A stretch of DNA of 23,161 nt from a bacterium (GTDB taxonomy: Bacteria; Acidobacteriota; Blastocatellia; Pyrinomonadales; Pyrinomonadaceae): contig JAQSDP010000410.1 in the NCBI GenBank assembly GCA_029945985.1, positions 1 through 23,161 of the forward strand, given 5' to 3'. Numbering within the stretch: position 1 is the first letter of the stretch; the number at the start of each line of letters is the position of its first letter. Below, piece by piece: positions 14,158 through 20,941 of this stretch. The notes under the pieces are model-generated. The model worked only from the letters and a program-made list of their open reading frames with translations. It was not told the origin of the DNA and did no database searches. The position numbers were made by a program, and so were the translations under genes.

Positions 14158-16071
14158 CTAAGAAGGGTTCAGCTTCTGTTTCCCTTTTACCTTTTTCGCG
14201 TTCACCGGAACATTCTCGACGACCGAGGTCGGCGGGACGTCGGTCTTGTTCATCCGGTTGATGAGCATCTGCTGGCCAAAGCTCACGACGTTACCGAACA
14301 GCCAGTAGATCAGCAGTCCGGCCGGGGCCGCCCACATCACCCACAGCATCATCGCCGGCATCAGATAGGTCATCATCTTCTGCTGCATCTGCTGTTCGGG
14401 CGATACCGCCGGTGCGGTCGGCGTAAACTTCATCGCCAGGATCATCGAACCCGCAAACGCGAACTCGAGGAAATGCCACGGGTCGGCCGCGGACAGATCC
14501 GGCAGCCACATAAAACCTGCCTGCCGAGCATCAAGAGCGATCGTAATGGCTGTGTAAAAAGCGATCAGCAGCGGAAACTGAAGCAGCATCGGCAAACATC
14601 CGCCGATCGGCAATGCATCCTTTGTCAGCTTTAGCTGCTCCATCTGCAGGGCACGCATCCGCGGATCGTCGGTTGGAATTCCCTTCTTCTGGAAATCCTT
14701 CATCTTGTCCTGCATTTCCTTCATCTTTGGTGCGTTTCCAGCCGCCTTCTTGAAGGAACCCGACTGCTTCCACCTTAGCGGAAAAAGCAGCGAATAAAAC
14801 AGGAACGTAAAGACGATGATCGCGAGGCCATAGTTACGAGTGATGCCGTTGAAGAAATGCAACGCATGCAGGATCGGGATCGATAGCGGCTTGGTGATCC
14901 ACCGCAAGATCCGATAGTTGCTGAAATTGATCAGGTTGACGAACTCCAGTTCGCGGCCGACACCTTCGGCTAGCGGTCCGTCTAGAGTAGAAAGCAGGAA
15001 ATAATCCTTCGGTCCGGTAAATACCTTCGTCACCGCACCGTCGGTGGGAACCGGCATGTAAGCCGTGACAAGGTGACGGGTTTCCTTGGTTTTCGCACTG
15101 CGGATCACCCAGCTAAAAATGCTGTCAAAGAAAGGCTGCGTCTGTACCTCATACTTCGACGCCTTGTATTCGAGGCCCTGCTGCGGAGTCGCAGGAACGG
15201 CTGCCATCGCAAAATATGCATCAGCAACGCCGGCCCAATCTACAGCACCGTTATCCGCCAGCTTCGCCTGGCCGTTCGCATCGTATTCGAACGAATAGTA
15301 GCCCTGATGGCGATAGATGTCGCCGTTGACGCGGGCTACCGACTCAGATTCGATGTGATAGAAGTTGTGGTGATTGATCGCGTGGTCGCCGATGCTGGCC
15401 CCGATCGCAAGTTTCGTGTTCTGGATCGGTTGGCCGTTCTGCTTCGCGTCGATCGCAAGATCGGCGATGTAACTGTCAGCTCGGAAAATGAATGTCTTCT
15501 TGATCTCAACACCGTTCTCAGCCACCGTGAATTCGATCGGACGTTCCTCGCCGGCCGCGAGCATGATCTCACCCTCTGCTGTCGAGATCTGATAATTTCG
15601 ATCGTTCGCGACCGTGGTCAAATTCTGATCGGGAGTAAGCAGCCGAAACGGAAATTCTCGCTGCTCGGTCGCTTTTGCCGAGATAAGCTCAAGCGGCTTT
15701 TTCTCCGTGTCTGTAGACCCGTCAGCATAAACCGGATAATCAGCCTTGTGAGACTTATTCCGAAGAATTACCCAACTCGTCGCAACTGCTCCTTTCGAAT
15801 CCAGCGTGACCTCGTAGAGCGGCGATTTGATCTTCAATGTCCGATTCGGATTTGCATCCGGGACGGGGGCTGCTTCGGGTTGAACCGGCTGCTGCGGTTG
15901 AGCGGTCGCGGTCGGTGCTGGCTGGGCCGTGTTCGCGTTCGCCGCGACTTCTGTATTCGAGTTGGTCGCGGGCCGTGTCGGCGCGTAAAAGTACGACCAA
16001 GCAAACAGCACTACCATCGACGCCACCGCCGCCATCAAGAACCGAGCCTGACCCTGATTATTTTGTTCCAC
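14158..16071 (-). CDS. yidC: Membrane protein insertase YidC
   Basis: YidC inserts and folds inner-membrane proteins, alone or with SecYEG. The 637 residues show the Gram-negative layout. An N-terminal helix (about 10-28) is followed by a low-complexity Ala/Pro/Gln linker and a large periplasmic beta-domain (about 75-370). The conserved Oxa1-type membrane core comes next (about 395-620; NYGLAIIVFTFLFYSLLFPL, GGCLPMLLQFPLLIAFYTAI, WVMWAAPAGLLIYWLFGNVV). The C-terminus is short and basic (KKVKGKQK). The start is GTG at 16071 with AAGGA just upstream, 12 bases after the yidD stop. It lies between yidD and jag in the conserved order. Confidence 0.96.
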   Translation of the reverse strand: MEQNNQGQARFLMAAVASMVVLFAWSYFYAPTRPATNSNTEVAANANTAQPAPTATAQPQQPVQPEAAPVPDANPNRTLKIKSPLYEVTLDSKGAVATSWVILRNKSHKADYPVYADGSTDTEKKPLELISAKATEQREFPFRLLTPDQNLTTVANDRNYQISTAEGEIMLAAGEERPIEFTVAENGVEIKKTFIFRADSYIADLAIDAKQNGQPIQNTKLAIGASIGDHAINHHNFYHIESESVARVNGDIYRHQGYYSFEYDANGQAKLADNGAVDWAGVADAYFAMAAVPATPQQGLEYKASKYEVQTQPFFDSIFSWVIRSAKTKETRHLVTAYMPVPTDGAVTKVFTGPKDYFLLSTLDGPLAEGVGRELEFVNLINFSNYRILRWITKPLSIPILHALHFFNGITRNYGLAIIVFTFLFYSLLFPLRWKQSGSFKKAAGNAPKMKEMQDKMKDFQKKGIPTDDPRMRALQMEQLKLTKDALPIGGCLPMLLQFPLLIAFYTAITIALDARQAGFMWLPDLSAADPWHFLEFAFAGSMILAMKFTPTAPAVSPEQQMQQKMMTYLMPAMMLWVMWAAPAGLLIYWLFGNVVSFGQQMLINRMNKTDVPPTSVVENVPVNAKKVKGKQKLNPS

Positions 16072-16083
16072 TTACTTCCTTAT

Positions 16084-16293
16084 TTACTTAACCGGATCGT
16101 GTCCGCCCTTGCAGAACGGCTGGCATCGCAGTATCCGCTTGACGCCCATCCAGCTTCCCTTGAGAGCACCATATTTCTCTACGGCTTCTCGGGTATATTC
16201 CGAACATGTCGGCTCGAACCTGCAGGCCGGCGGCAAGAACGGCGACACCGCCGCTTTATAAACGCCAAGCAGATCGAGAACCAAAAACTTCAT
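16084..16293 (-). CDS. yidD: Membrane protein insertion efficiency factor YidD
   Basis: The 69-residue protein carries the YidD signature: an amphipathic N-terminus (MKFLVLDLLGVYKAAVSPFL), CRFEPTCSEYTREAV (24-38) and RCQPFCKGGHDPV. YidD is a small membrane-associated helper of protein insertion. It is nearly always found between rnpA and yidC, as here. I chose the ATG at 16293 because it gives the usual N-terminus; an in-frame GTG at 16314 would add seven residues. Neither has an obvious ribosome binding site. The gap to rnpA is about 40 bases, so one transcript is likely. Confidence 0.93.
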   Translation of the reverse strand: MKFLVLDLLGVYKAAVSPFLPPACRFEPTCSEYTREAVEKYGALKGSWMGVKRILRCQPFCKGGHDPVK

Positions 16294-16332
16294 CGCGTAC
16301 CAACATTCTGCCACATTGACAGCTTGAATACT

Positions 16333-16869
16333 TTACGAAGCGCGCGTCGCCGCAGTTCCACTCGCAACCCTTGCCGCGATCTCGCGAAACTCGGCGAGCG
16401 GCTTTTCCAGTTTCACCCGCAAAATGCTCCGTCTCGCATTCAAGACCCAATCGTACTTGGTCGAGATCGTATCGAGCTCAGCCCTGCTCAACCGAAACGT
16501 CTCACGTAGAAGACGTTTTGCCCGGTTGCGATCATGAGCCTTACCTATCGCCTTCTTCGTCGCCGTGATCCCGACTCGCTGAATACCGCGGTCGTTGGGC
16601 GAAATAAAGACCGTCATAAAACGGCCTTCGATCCGAAAACCCTGTTCGTAAACACGAAGAAACTCGGCGCGCTTAGCGAGCCGAGCTTCCTTCGGTAATC
16701 CAAAACTCTTTAATAGTGCTGAACCGTCAGACGCTTCCGGCCCTTGGCGCGGCGACGTTTCAGGACGGCCCGGCCGTTCTTGGTCGCCATCCTGGCGCGA
16801 AAGCCGTGCTTTTTGGCGCGTCTGCGATTGTTCGGTTGAAATGTTCTCTTCGGCATAGTTGCTCTCCAT
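16333..16869 (-). CDS. rnpA: RNase P protein component, N-terminally extended over the whole of rpmH
   Basis: RnpA is the protein subunit of RNase P, which matures tRNA 5' ends. The conserved core begins about residue 60 (LPKEARLAKRAEFLRVYEQG) and includes the RNR motif KAHDRNRAKRLLRETF (110-125). The frame has no ATG, GTG or TTG between codon 1 (ATG at 16869) and Met85, which is already inside the fold. So the only standard start lies 13 bases upstream of the rpmH start, and the protein is 178 residues with about 58 extra N-terminal residues read from rpmH in another frame. The extension is Gln/Arg/Glu-rich and without hydrophobic pattern. The same organisation is known from Thermus. The alternative is reinitiation at a non-standard codon after the rpmH stop. 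Confidence 0.9.
   Translation of the reverse strand: MESNYAEENISTEQSQTRQKARLSRQDGDQERPGRPETSPRQGPEASDGSALLKSFGLPKEARLAKRAEFLRVYEQGFRIEGRFMTVFISPNDRGIQRVGITATKKAIGKAHDRNRAKRLLRETFRLSRAELDTISTKYDWVLNARRSILRVKLEKPLAEFREIAARVASGTAATRAS
16710..16856 (-). CDS. rpmH: 50S ribosomal protein L34, nested in rnpA
   Basis: Reading the minus strand from the ATG at 16856 gives a complete 48-residue L34. It begins MPKRTFQPNNRRRAKKHGF, has RARMATKNGRAVLKRRRAKG in the middle and ends RKRLTVQHY before TAA. L34 is a basic protein of the large ribosomal subunit. GGAG lies seven bases upstream of its ATG and is at the same time codons 1-2 of rnpA. The entire gene is inside rnpA in a different frame. It is the first gene after the promoter at 16899-16928, heading the transcript to yidD, yidC and jag. 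Confidence 0.95.
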   Translation of the reverse strand: MPKRTFQPNNRRRAKKHGFRARMATKNGRAVLKRRRAKGRKRLTVQHY

Positions 16870-16873
16870 CGAA

Positions 16874-16892
16874 TTTCACTCGTGGAGTGAAA
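16874..16892 (-). promoter_or_regulatory. Hairpin in the rpmH/rnpA leader, next to the rnpA start
   Basis: TTTCACTC and GAGTGAAA form a perfect 8-bp stem with a 3-base loop. On the minus strand it ends four bases before the rnpA ATG, and it begins about where transcription from the promoter upstream should start. It could shield the mRNA 5' end and leave only the GGAG inside rnpA open to ribosomes (inference). Confidence 0.6.
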
Positions 16893-16898
16893 ACCTAG

Positions 16899-16928
16899 AG
16901 TTTACGAGAAAATCGCCGCCTATGTCAA
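16899..16928 (-). promoter_or_regulatory. Promoter of the rpmH-rnpA-yidD-yidC-jag transcript
   Basis: A consensus TTGACA (16928-16923) is followed after 18 bases by TAAACT (16904-16899) on the minus strand. The predicted start is near 16892, giving a leader of about 23 bases to the rnpA ATG and 36 to rpmH. Confidence 0.6.
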
Positions 16929-16955
16929 AACGAAAACCGACGAATCACGCGCATT

Positions 16956-16982
16956 TTTACAGGGTTTCGCTTAGGTTATACT
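16956..16982 (+). promoter_or_regulatory. Candidate promoter of the DUF5335-like gene
   Basis: TTTACA (16956-16961), 15 bases, then TATACT (16977-16982). The ATG follows only nine bases after the -10 and no ribosome binding site is present, so the mRNA would be leaderless or nearly so. The spacer is short, which lowers confidence. Confidence 0.4.
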
Positions 16983-16991
16983 AGCCGCATC

Positions 16992-17333
16992 ATGGACAAG
17001 AAAATCATCGCACCCGACCAATGGAACGAATACCTCGCCGATTTCTCAACCCGAAACCAGGGCCGCCGGGCCCGCTTCGAAGCATTCAGCCGAGACGGTG
17101 TTGCCGAAGAGGACGAGGAAGCCGTGTTTCAGACTGTTTCCATCTCGGGCGACAAGGTAACCGTTGAGCGTGCCGTCGCCGCTGGATCTCCCATCTCCGA
17201 CGAGATCACCGGCGTCCATGGCGTCGCCGTACAACTCGATTCCGACGGCAGCGACAACACCATGGAATTCATGGACATCAACGGCGACCTCACCGTTCTT
17301 CATTTCGAATCGATGGTCGACGGCGAGAGTTAG
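16992..17333 (+). CDS. Small acidic protein, DUF5335-like
   Basis: The 113-residue soluble, acidic product has no signal peptide or membrane segment. The start (WNEYLADFSTRNQGRRARFE) followed by short beta-strand-like stretches (VTVERAVAAG, MEFMDINGDLTVLHFESM) resembles the DUF5335 family; no function is known. I am only moderately sure of the family. The ATG has no ribosome binding site but lies just after a promoter-like TATACT. It is divergent from rpmH and convergent with purN, with about 30 bases of repeat sequence between the stops. Confidence 0.6.
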   Translation: MDKKIIAPDQWNEYLADFSTRNQGRRARFEAFSRDGVAEEDEEAVFQTVSISGDKVTVERAVAAGSPISDEITGVHGVAVQLDSDGSDNTMEFMDINGDLTVLHFESMVDGES

Positions 17334-17345
17334 TCACCAGTTATC

Positions 17346-17368
17346 AGTTTTCAGTTTCGAGTTTTCAG
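17346..17368. repeat. Short direct repeats of AGTTTTCAG at the purN 3' end
   Basis: AGTTTTCAG occurs at 17346-17354 and again at 17360-17368, within a run of related CAGTT units from about 17336. It lies between two convergent genes, and the second copy contains the purN stop codon. Confidence 0.5.
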
Positions 17369-17973
17369 TATTCCGGAAGCAAAACAGCCTTTCGGCCGTC
17401 AACACGAAGCCTGCCTGAAACGATACGCTTTACGGCATCGACGTAAGCTGCGTGTTCTTTTTCCAGAATTCTCGCTGAAAGAGTCTCTGCCGAATCGTCA
17501 TCTTTGACCTCGACGACACGCTGCAAAATGATCGGGCCGTGATCGAGCTCCTCGTCAACGAAGTGAACGGTGCAGCCCGAAAATTTCACACCATAGTCGA
17601 TCGCCTGCTGCTGAACGCCGAGTCCTGGAAAGCTCGGGAGAAGGCTCGGGTGAATGTTGACGATCCGGTTCGGAAACGCCCTCACGAAATCCGGCGAAAG
17701 GATCCGCATGTAGCCCGCAAGGCAAACCAAATCAACACCTCGACCTTTCAAGGCCTCCACGATCTCAGCATCATGATAGGCACGTTTGCGGCCGGCTCGT
17801 TCGATAAGTAAAGCTTCAACTCCGCGCTTTGCCGCCTTCGCCAGTCCACCCGCATCCGCCTGATCGCTGATCACGACAGCAACTTCAGAATTCGGGATCT
17901 CGCCCGACGCAACGGCGTCGACCAAAGCCACCATGTTCGACCCGCGGCCGGATATGAGAATCCCTATTTTCAT
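17365..17973 (-). CDS. purN: Phosphoribosylglycinamide formyltransferase PurN
   Basis: PurN transfers a formyl group from 10-formyltetrahydrofolate to GAR, the third step of purine synthesis. The 202-residue product shows ISGRGSNMVALVDA at 7-20. The catalytic residues are at the E. coli positions: Asn106 and His108 in NIHPSLLPSFPGLG, and Asp144 in DEELDHGPIILQ. The ATG at 17973 gives the standard N-terminus; the frame runs to 18033 but that part overlaps the divergent antitoxin promoter. No good ribosome binding site is present. purM, its usual operon partner, lies 1.1 kb upstream on the same strand, with a plus-strand toxin-antitoxin module and a membrane protein between them. Confidence 0.95.
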   Translation of the reverse strand: MKIGILISGRGSNMVALVDAVASGEIPNSEVAVVISDQADAGGLAKAAKRGVEALLIERAGRKRAYHDAEIVEALKGRGVDLVCLAGYMRILSPDFVRAFPNRIVNIHPSLLPSFPGLGVQQQAIDYGVKFSGCTVHFVDEELDHGPIILQRVVEVKDDDSAETLSARILEKEHAAYVDAVKRIVSGRLRVDGRKAVLLPEY

Positions 17974-18010
17974 TGACCATTTACCAAATCTACGTACAAT
18001 AACATTGTAC
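17973..18010 (+). promoter_or_regulatory. Antitoxin promoter with palindromic operator
   Basis: TTGACC (17973-17978), 16 bases, then TACAAT (17995-18000). The -10 sits inside a perfect inverted repeat GTACAAT-AAC-ATTGTAC (17994-18010), which is followed by A to give a TGTACA core (18006-18011). TGTACA is the core known for YefM-family operators, so the antitoxin probably represses here. The -35 touches the purN start codon. Confidence 0.65.
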
Positions 18011-18033
18011 AACTCGCGGGTCCAATATGTCAT
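18004..18033 (-). promoter_or_regulatory. Candidate purN promoter sharing the antitoxin operator
   Basis: On the minus strand ATGACA (18033-18028), 18 bases, then TACAAT (18009-18004). The -10 is the other half of the same palindrome, so a repressor bound there would cover both divergent -10 elements. Confidence 0.4.
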
Positions 18034-18330
18034 TAGAAGTCAGCTATAGTGAAGCAAGAAACAACCTAGCATCTTTAATGGATCAGGTAACGGATGACTG
18101 TGAAGTTGTCGTCATCAAACGTCGCGGCCACGCATCCTGTGGCATTGATCGGTGCCGACGAACTATCGAGCCTCATGGAGACTGAGTATTTGTTTCGATC
18201 GCCGAAGAATGCAGAACGACTAAAGAGCGCTATCAAACAAGTCGAGGTGGGCGGCGGAACGGTGACCACGATCGAGGAGTTGCGAAAGGAGTTCGGTGCA
18301 GAAAAGCCATCCCGGAAATCCAAAGGGTGA
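18027..18330 (+). pseudogene. YefM/Phd-family antitoxin gene interrupted by a +1 frameshift
   Basis: From the ATG at 18027 the frame reads MSLEVSYSEARNNLASLMDQ and continues to IKRRGHA, the normal Phd/YefM DNA-binding half. It then leaves register and stops early, after residue 52. Skipping one base (T at 18135) restores PVALIGADELSSLMETEYLF and the rest of the family pattern, ending at 18330 after 100 residues in total. So one extra base splits the gene. It may be a true mutation, a sequencing error or a site of frameshifting. The second half is also open from an internal ATG at 18094 with AGGT six bases upstream; it would give a 78-residue peptide containing the toxin-binding half. The toxin gene overlaps the 3' end. 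Confidence 0.8.
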
Positions 18331-18580
18331 TGTCGTTATAGCCGAAACCTTTCGCGATGACCTTCGCTACTGGGCCGAAAACGACCGTAAGCTGCTTCTA
18401 AGGCTTCTTGACCTCATGGAAGCCATTGTAGGAGAGCCGTTTACCGGAATAGGAAAACCGGAACCGCTAAAGTACGAGATATCGGGTGCATGGTCCCGAC
18501 GGTTGGACAAAAAAGACCGCATCGTATACAAAGTGGGCGACGACCTGATCGAGTTTTTACAGGCGAGATATCACTATTGA
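18296..18580 (+). CDS. yoeB: YoeB/Txe-family mRNA endonuclease toxin
   Basis: The 94-residue product has the complete YoeB C-terminal half: FTGIGKPEPLKYEISGAWSR followed by RLDKKDRIVY and the terminal RYHY. The residues equivalent to the YoeB catalytic Glu46, Arg65, His83 and Tyr84 are Glu56, Arg75, His93 and Tyr94. YoeB cleaves mRNA on the ribosome. The start is GTG at 18296 with AAGGAG four bases before it. This gives about ten more N-terminal residues than E. coli YoeB. It overlaps the antitoxin gene by 35 bases in another frame. The toxin looks intact although its antitoxin gene is frameshifted. Confidence 0.9.
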   Translation: MQKSHPGNPKGDVVIAETFRDDLRYWAENDRKLLLRLLDLMEAIVGEPFTGIGKPEPLKYEISGAWSRRLDKKDRIVYKVGDDLIEFLQARYHY

Positions 18581-18592
18581 TGAAGACAATGA

Positions 18593-19000
18593 ATGCCAAA
18601 GAAAAATATGAACAGAAAGGTTGCAAAATTGGGGCTTATCGCGGCCGCATTGTTAAATATCGGCGGGGTTCTTCTGTTTTCGAGGGCGTTTACTAATACC
18701 GCTATTAACAATGCCGACCCGGTCGTGATGTCGAACTTCGGGCTAATGATGATCGTTGTTTGGGGCTTTGCCTATCTCGGTGCCGCGTTCATCGACTCAA
18801 ACATCAAATGGTTGGCTGCCGCTTATGCTGTCGAGAAATTAGTCTATGTAGTGGTTTGGATAATTTGGCATTCAAACAATAGCGTTGTCCAACTTTATTC
18901 CACTGACGCATTCGCCGGCGTATTTTTTAGTATTTACGGCCTAAACGATTTGTTGTTTATGCTCTTCTTTGGCTGGATATTTTATTGCAACGGCCATTAA
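18593..19000 (+). CDS. Hypothetical four-helix membrane protein
   Basis: The 135-residue product has four predicted transmembrane helices (about 12-31, 48-67, 74-93 and 108-131) with short loops and a basic N-terminus (MPKKNMNRKVAK). No family motif is recognised. It starts 12 bases after the toxin stop on the same strand and could be read from the toxin-antitoxin promoter. A Met at residue 6 is an alternative start; neither has a clear ribosome binding site. It converges on purM with 60 bases between the stops. Its place between purM and purN suggests it arrived with the toxin-antitoxin module, but this is inference. Confidence 0.7.
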   Translation: MPKKNMNRKVAKLGLIAAALLNIGGVLLFSRAFTNTAINNADPVVMSNFGLMMIVVWGFAYLGAAFIDSNIKWLAAAYAVEKLVYVVVWIIWHSNNSVVQLYSTDAFAGVFFSIYGLNDLLFMLFFGWIFYCNGH

Positions 19001-19060
19001 GAACCGCATTACCAAATTCCTAAAACAGAATGCCACTCCGACACTTTCGTTGCAAATTGT

Positions 19061-20086
19061 TTAAGAAATAAGGTTTACGTTTCCATACCCCGAGATAACG
19101 CCACCTATTTCGTAGCAATCCTTTAGTTGGTCCGCAACCGCATCTTTCTCGCATTCCGAACAAACCACCGCCATCCCGATTCCCATATTGAATGTGCGGA
19201 ACATCTCTTTTTCGTCGACGTTACCGAGTCTTTGCATCAATCCAAATATCGGCAGCTCGGGCCAGGAGCCGCGGTTGATCTCTACCGAAACTCCTTCGGG
19301 CAGGATCCGCGGGATGTTTTCGAGGAAGCCGCCGCCGGTGATGTGGGCGAGGCCTTTGATCTTGCCGGAATCTAGCAGCGGTCCGAGTTGCGGAAGGAGG
19401 CTTTGATGCGTCGCAAGCAAAGATTCACCGACCGTCGAGCCAAGCTCATCGATAAATGTATCTACTTTGTACCCACCAATCTCAAAGAAAAGCTTGCGTG
19501 CAAGTGAGTAACCGTTAGTCTGAAGGCCGTTGGAGGGAATTCCGAGCACCACGTCGCCCGGCGCGATCGATTTTCCGTCGATGACTTTCGCCTTATCGAC
19601 TACACCAACGATGAACCCGGCCAGATCGTACTCACCTGCTGGATAGAAGTCCGGCATTTCAGCCGTTTCACCGCCCAAAAGCACGCACCCATTCTCCCGA
19701 CAAGCCCTCGCTATGCCCTCGACCACCGAGGCGGTCACATCCGGCTCGAGTTTTCCGGTCGCAAAGTAATCCAAAAAGAATAACGGCCGGGCTCCCTGGA
19801 CGAGAATGTCGTTGACGCAGTGATTTACGAGGTCCGCGCCGACAGTATTGTGAATCCCCGTTTCGAACGCGAGTTTCAGCTTCGTCCCAACTCCGTCCGC
19901 TGAAGCGACAAGGATCGGCTCCGCCATATCCGGAAAAGCCCCGGCGAACATCCCGCCGAAACTGCCTATCTCCGTCAGCGTCCGTTCGTTGAACGTCGAA
20001 CGAGCATACTCGCGGATCTTCGCGACTGCACGGTTCGCGTTGTCTATTGAAACGCCGGCATCGGCGTATGAGATCGATTGGGCCAT
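19061..20086 (-). CDS. purM: Phosphoribosylformylglycinamidine cyclo-ligase PurM
   Basis: PurM (AIR synthetase) closes the imidazole ring in the fifth step of purine synthesis using ATP. The 341 residues show YADAGVSIDNANRAVAKI at the N-terminus, GSFGGMFAG, SADGVGTKLKLA and VNHCVNDILVQGARPLFFLD. LLGGETAEMPDFY and HITGGGFLENIPRILP follow; the length is standard. It shares its fold (AIRS) with selD in this window but is clearly PurM by these motifs. The ATG at 20086 lies five bases after the stop of the upstream N-acetyltransferase gene, so the two are cotranscribed. No strong ribosome binding site is seen. Confidence 0.96.
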   Translation of the reverse strand: MAQSISYADAGVSIDNANRAVAKIREYARSTFNERTLTEIGSFGGMFAGAFPDMAEPILVASADGVGTKLKLAFETGIHNTVGADLVNHCVNDILVQGARPLFFLDYFATGKLEPDVTASVVEGIARACRENGCVLLGGETAEMPDFYPAGEYDLAGFIVGVVDKAKVIDGKSIAPGDVVLGIPSNGLQTNGYSLARKLFFEIGGYKVDTFIDELGSTVGESLLATHQSLLPQLGPLLDSGKIKGLAHITGGGFLENIPRILPEGVSVEINRGSWPELPIFGLMQRLGNVDEKEMFRTFNMGIGMAVVCSECEKDAVADQLKDCYEIGGVISGYGNVNLIS

Positions 20087-20091
20087 TTGTT

Positions 20092-20850
20092 CTATTGTAT
20101 CCGCTCTATCCCGAACTCGTCATTTAGAACTCGATAGAAGTCAGCGTGATCCGCGATCGGTAGTTCGGTCTTCTCGCCGCCAGAGGTAGTGATGAATTTA
20201 GAATCGGTCAGCGTCTTTCTTCCGTTCGCCGTCATGATCGAGCACAGCTTACCCTTCGTAAAGTGTGATTCCGGCGAGTACTGTTGAAAGTCGCACATCT
20301 CCGAGAACTCGGAAAACTCACGAGGGATATTCCTGAAAATATACTCGCTCTTCCACTCATCGCCAGCTCGCTTAGCGACTTCAACGTACTCGTCATCAAA
20401 ACGCCTGATGACGAATGTTCCCGTTCGATCGGCCTGCTCAATGTCGAGCACGAACGTCAAAGGCTCCGCGGCGAAATCGCCGAATCCGACATCGGCCAGA
20501 AATTCGTCTTCACCGATAGTCACGATCATCGCCGCGTGATCGAACTCAGATCCATGTGACGTCCCGTTGAATACTCGAGCCGATATCAGCCGCGTAGTAA
20601 AACCGAGACCACGCAAAACTTCGTTGAAAAGGCCGTTGAGTTCATAACAAAACCCGCCACGACATTGCTCGACGATCTTCTGGTAGAAGCTATCGACGTC
20701 GAGTACGATCGGCCGCTTCCAGTGAATATCGAGGTTTTCGAACGGCACGTTTAGGAGATGTGACCGCTGAAGCAACCTAAGCGAGGCGACATCCGCACCC
20801 ACATCTGCGCCCTCCAACCCGATCCTTTTCAGGTATGCGATCCGATCCAT
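20092..20850 (-). CDS. nat: Arylamine N-acetyltransferase
   Basis: NAT enzymes move an acetyl group from acetyl-CoA to aryl amines and hydrazines; their natural substrates in bacteria are often unknown. The 252-residue product has the catalytic triad in place: Cys68 in EQCRGGFCYELNGLF, His105 in EFDHAAMIV and Asp120 in FLADVGFGD. The N-terminal NVPFENLDIHW is also typical. The length is slightly short of the usual 270-280. The ATG at 20850 lies about six bases after the predicted transcription start and no ribosome binding site precedes it, so translation may be leaderless. It is the first gene of a two-gene unit with purM. Confidence 0.93.
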   Translation of the reverse strand: MDRIAYLKRIGLEGADVGADVASLRLLQRSHLLNVPFENLDIHWKRPIVLDVDSFYQKIVEQCRGGFCYELNGLFNEVLRGLGFTTRLISARVFNGTSHGSEFDHAAMIVTIGEDEFLADVGFGDFAAEPLTFVLDIEQADRTGTFVIRRFDDEYVEVAKRAGDEWKSEYIFRNIPREFSEFSEMCDFQQYSPESHFTKGKLCSIMTANGRKTLTDSKFITTSGGEKTELPIADHADFYRVLNDEFGIERIQ

Positions 20851-20862
20851 TTTAGAAACTAG

Positions 20863-20892
20863 ATTATAGTCTTCGGCTTTCTTCGTTGACTA
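20863..20892 (-). promoter_or_regulatory. Promoter of nat-purM
   Basis: On the minus strand TAGTCA (20892-20887), 18 bases, then a perfect TATAAT (20868-20863). The transcription start should fall near 20856, six bases before the nat ATG. The -35 is only 4/6. Confidence 0.5.
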
Positions 20893-20915
20893 CACGGCTT
20901 CTACGCCTTTAGCAT
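20886..20915 (+). promoter_or_regulatory. Candidate promoter of the 20942 gene, overlapping the nat promoter
   Basis: TTGACT (20886-20891), 18 bases, then TAGCAT (20910-20915). The -35 shares its bases with the -35 of the divergent nat promoter. Confidence 0.35.
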
Positions 20916-20941
20916 TCTAAATGTAAGACAAAGGCAACATT

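Noticed and set aside
15073..16509. A 478-codon open frame on the plus strand
   Set aside because: It is antisense to yidC, yidD and rnpA, is very rich in Arg and has no family pattern; it is a shadow of codon bias on the other strand.
16870..16991. oriC with DnaA boxes upstream of rpmH
   Set aside because: No convincing TTATCCACA-type boxes or AT-rich unwinding region are visible here or elsewhere in the window.
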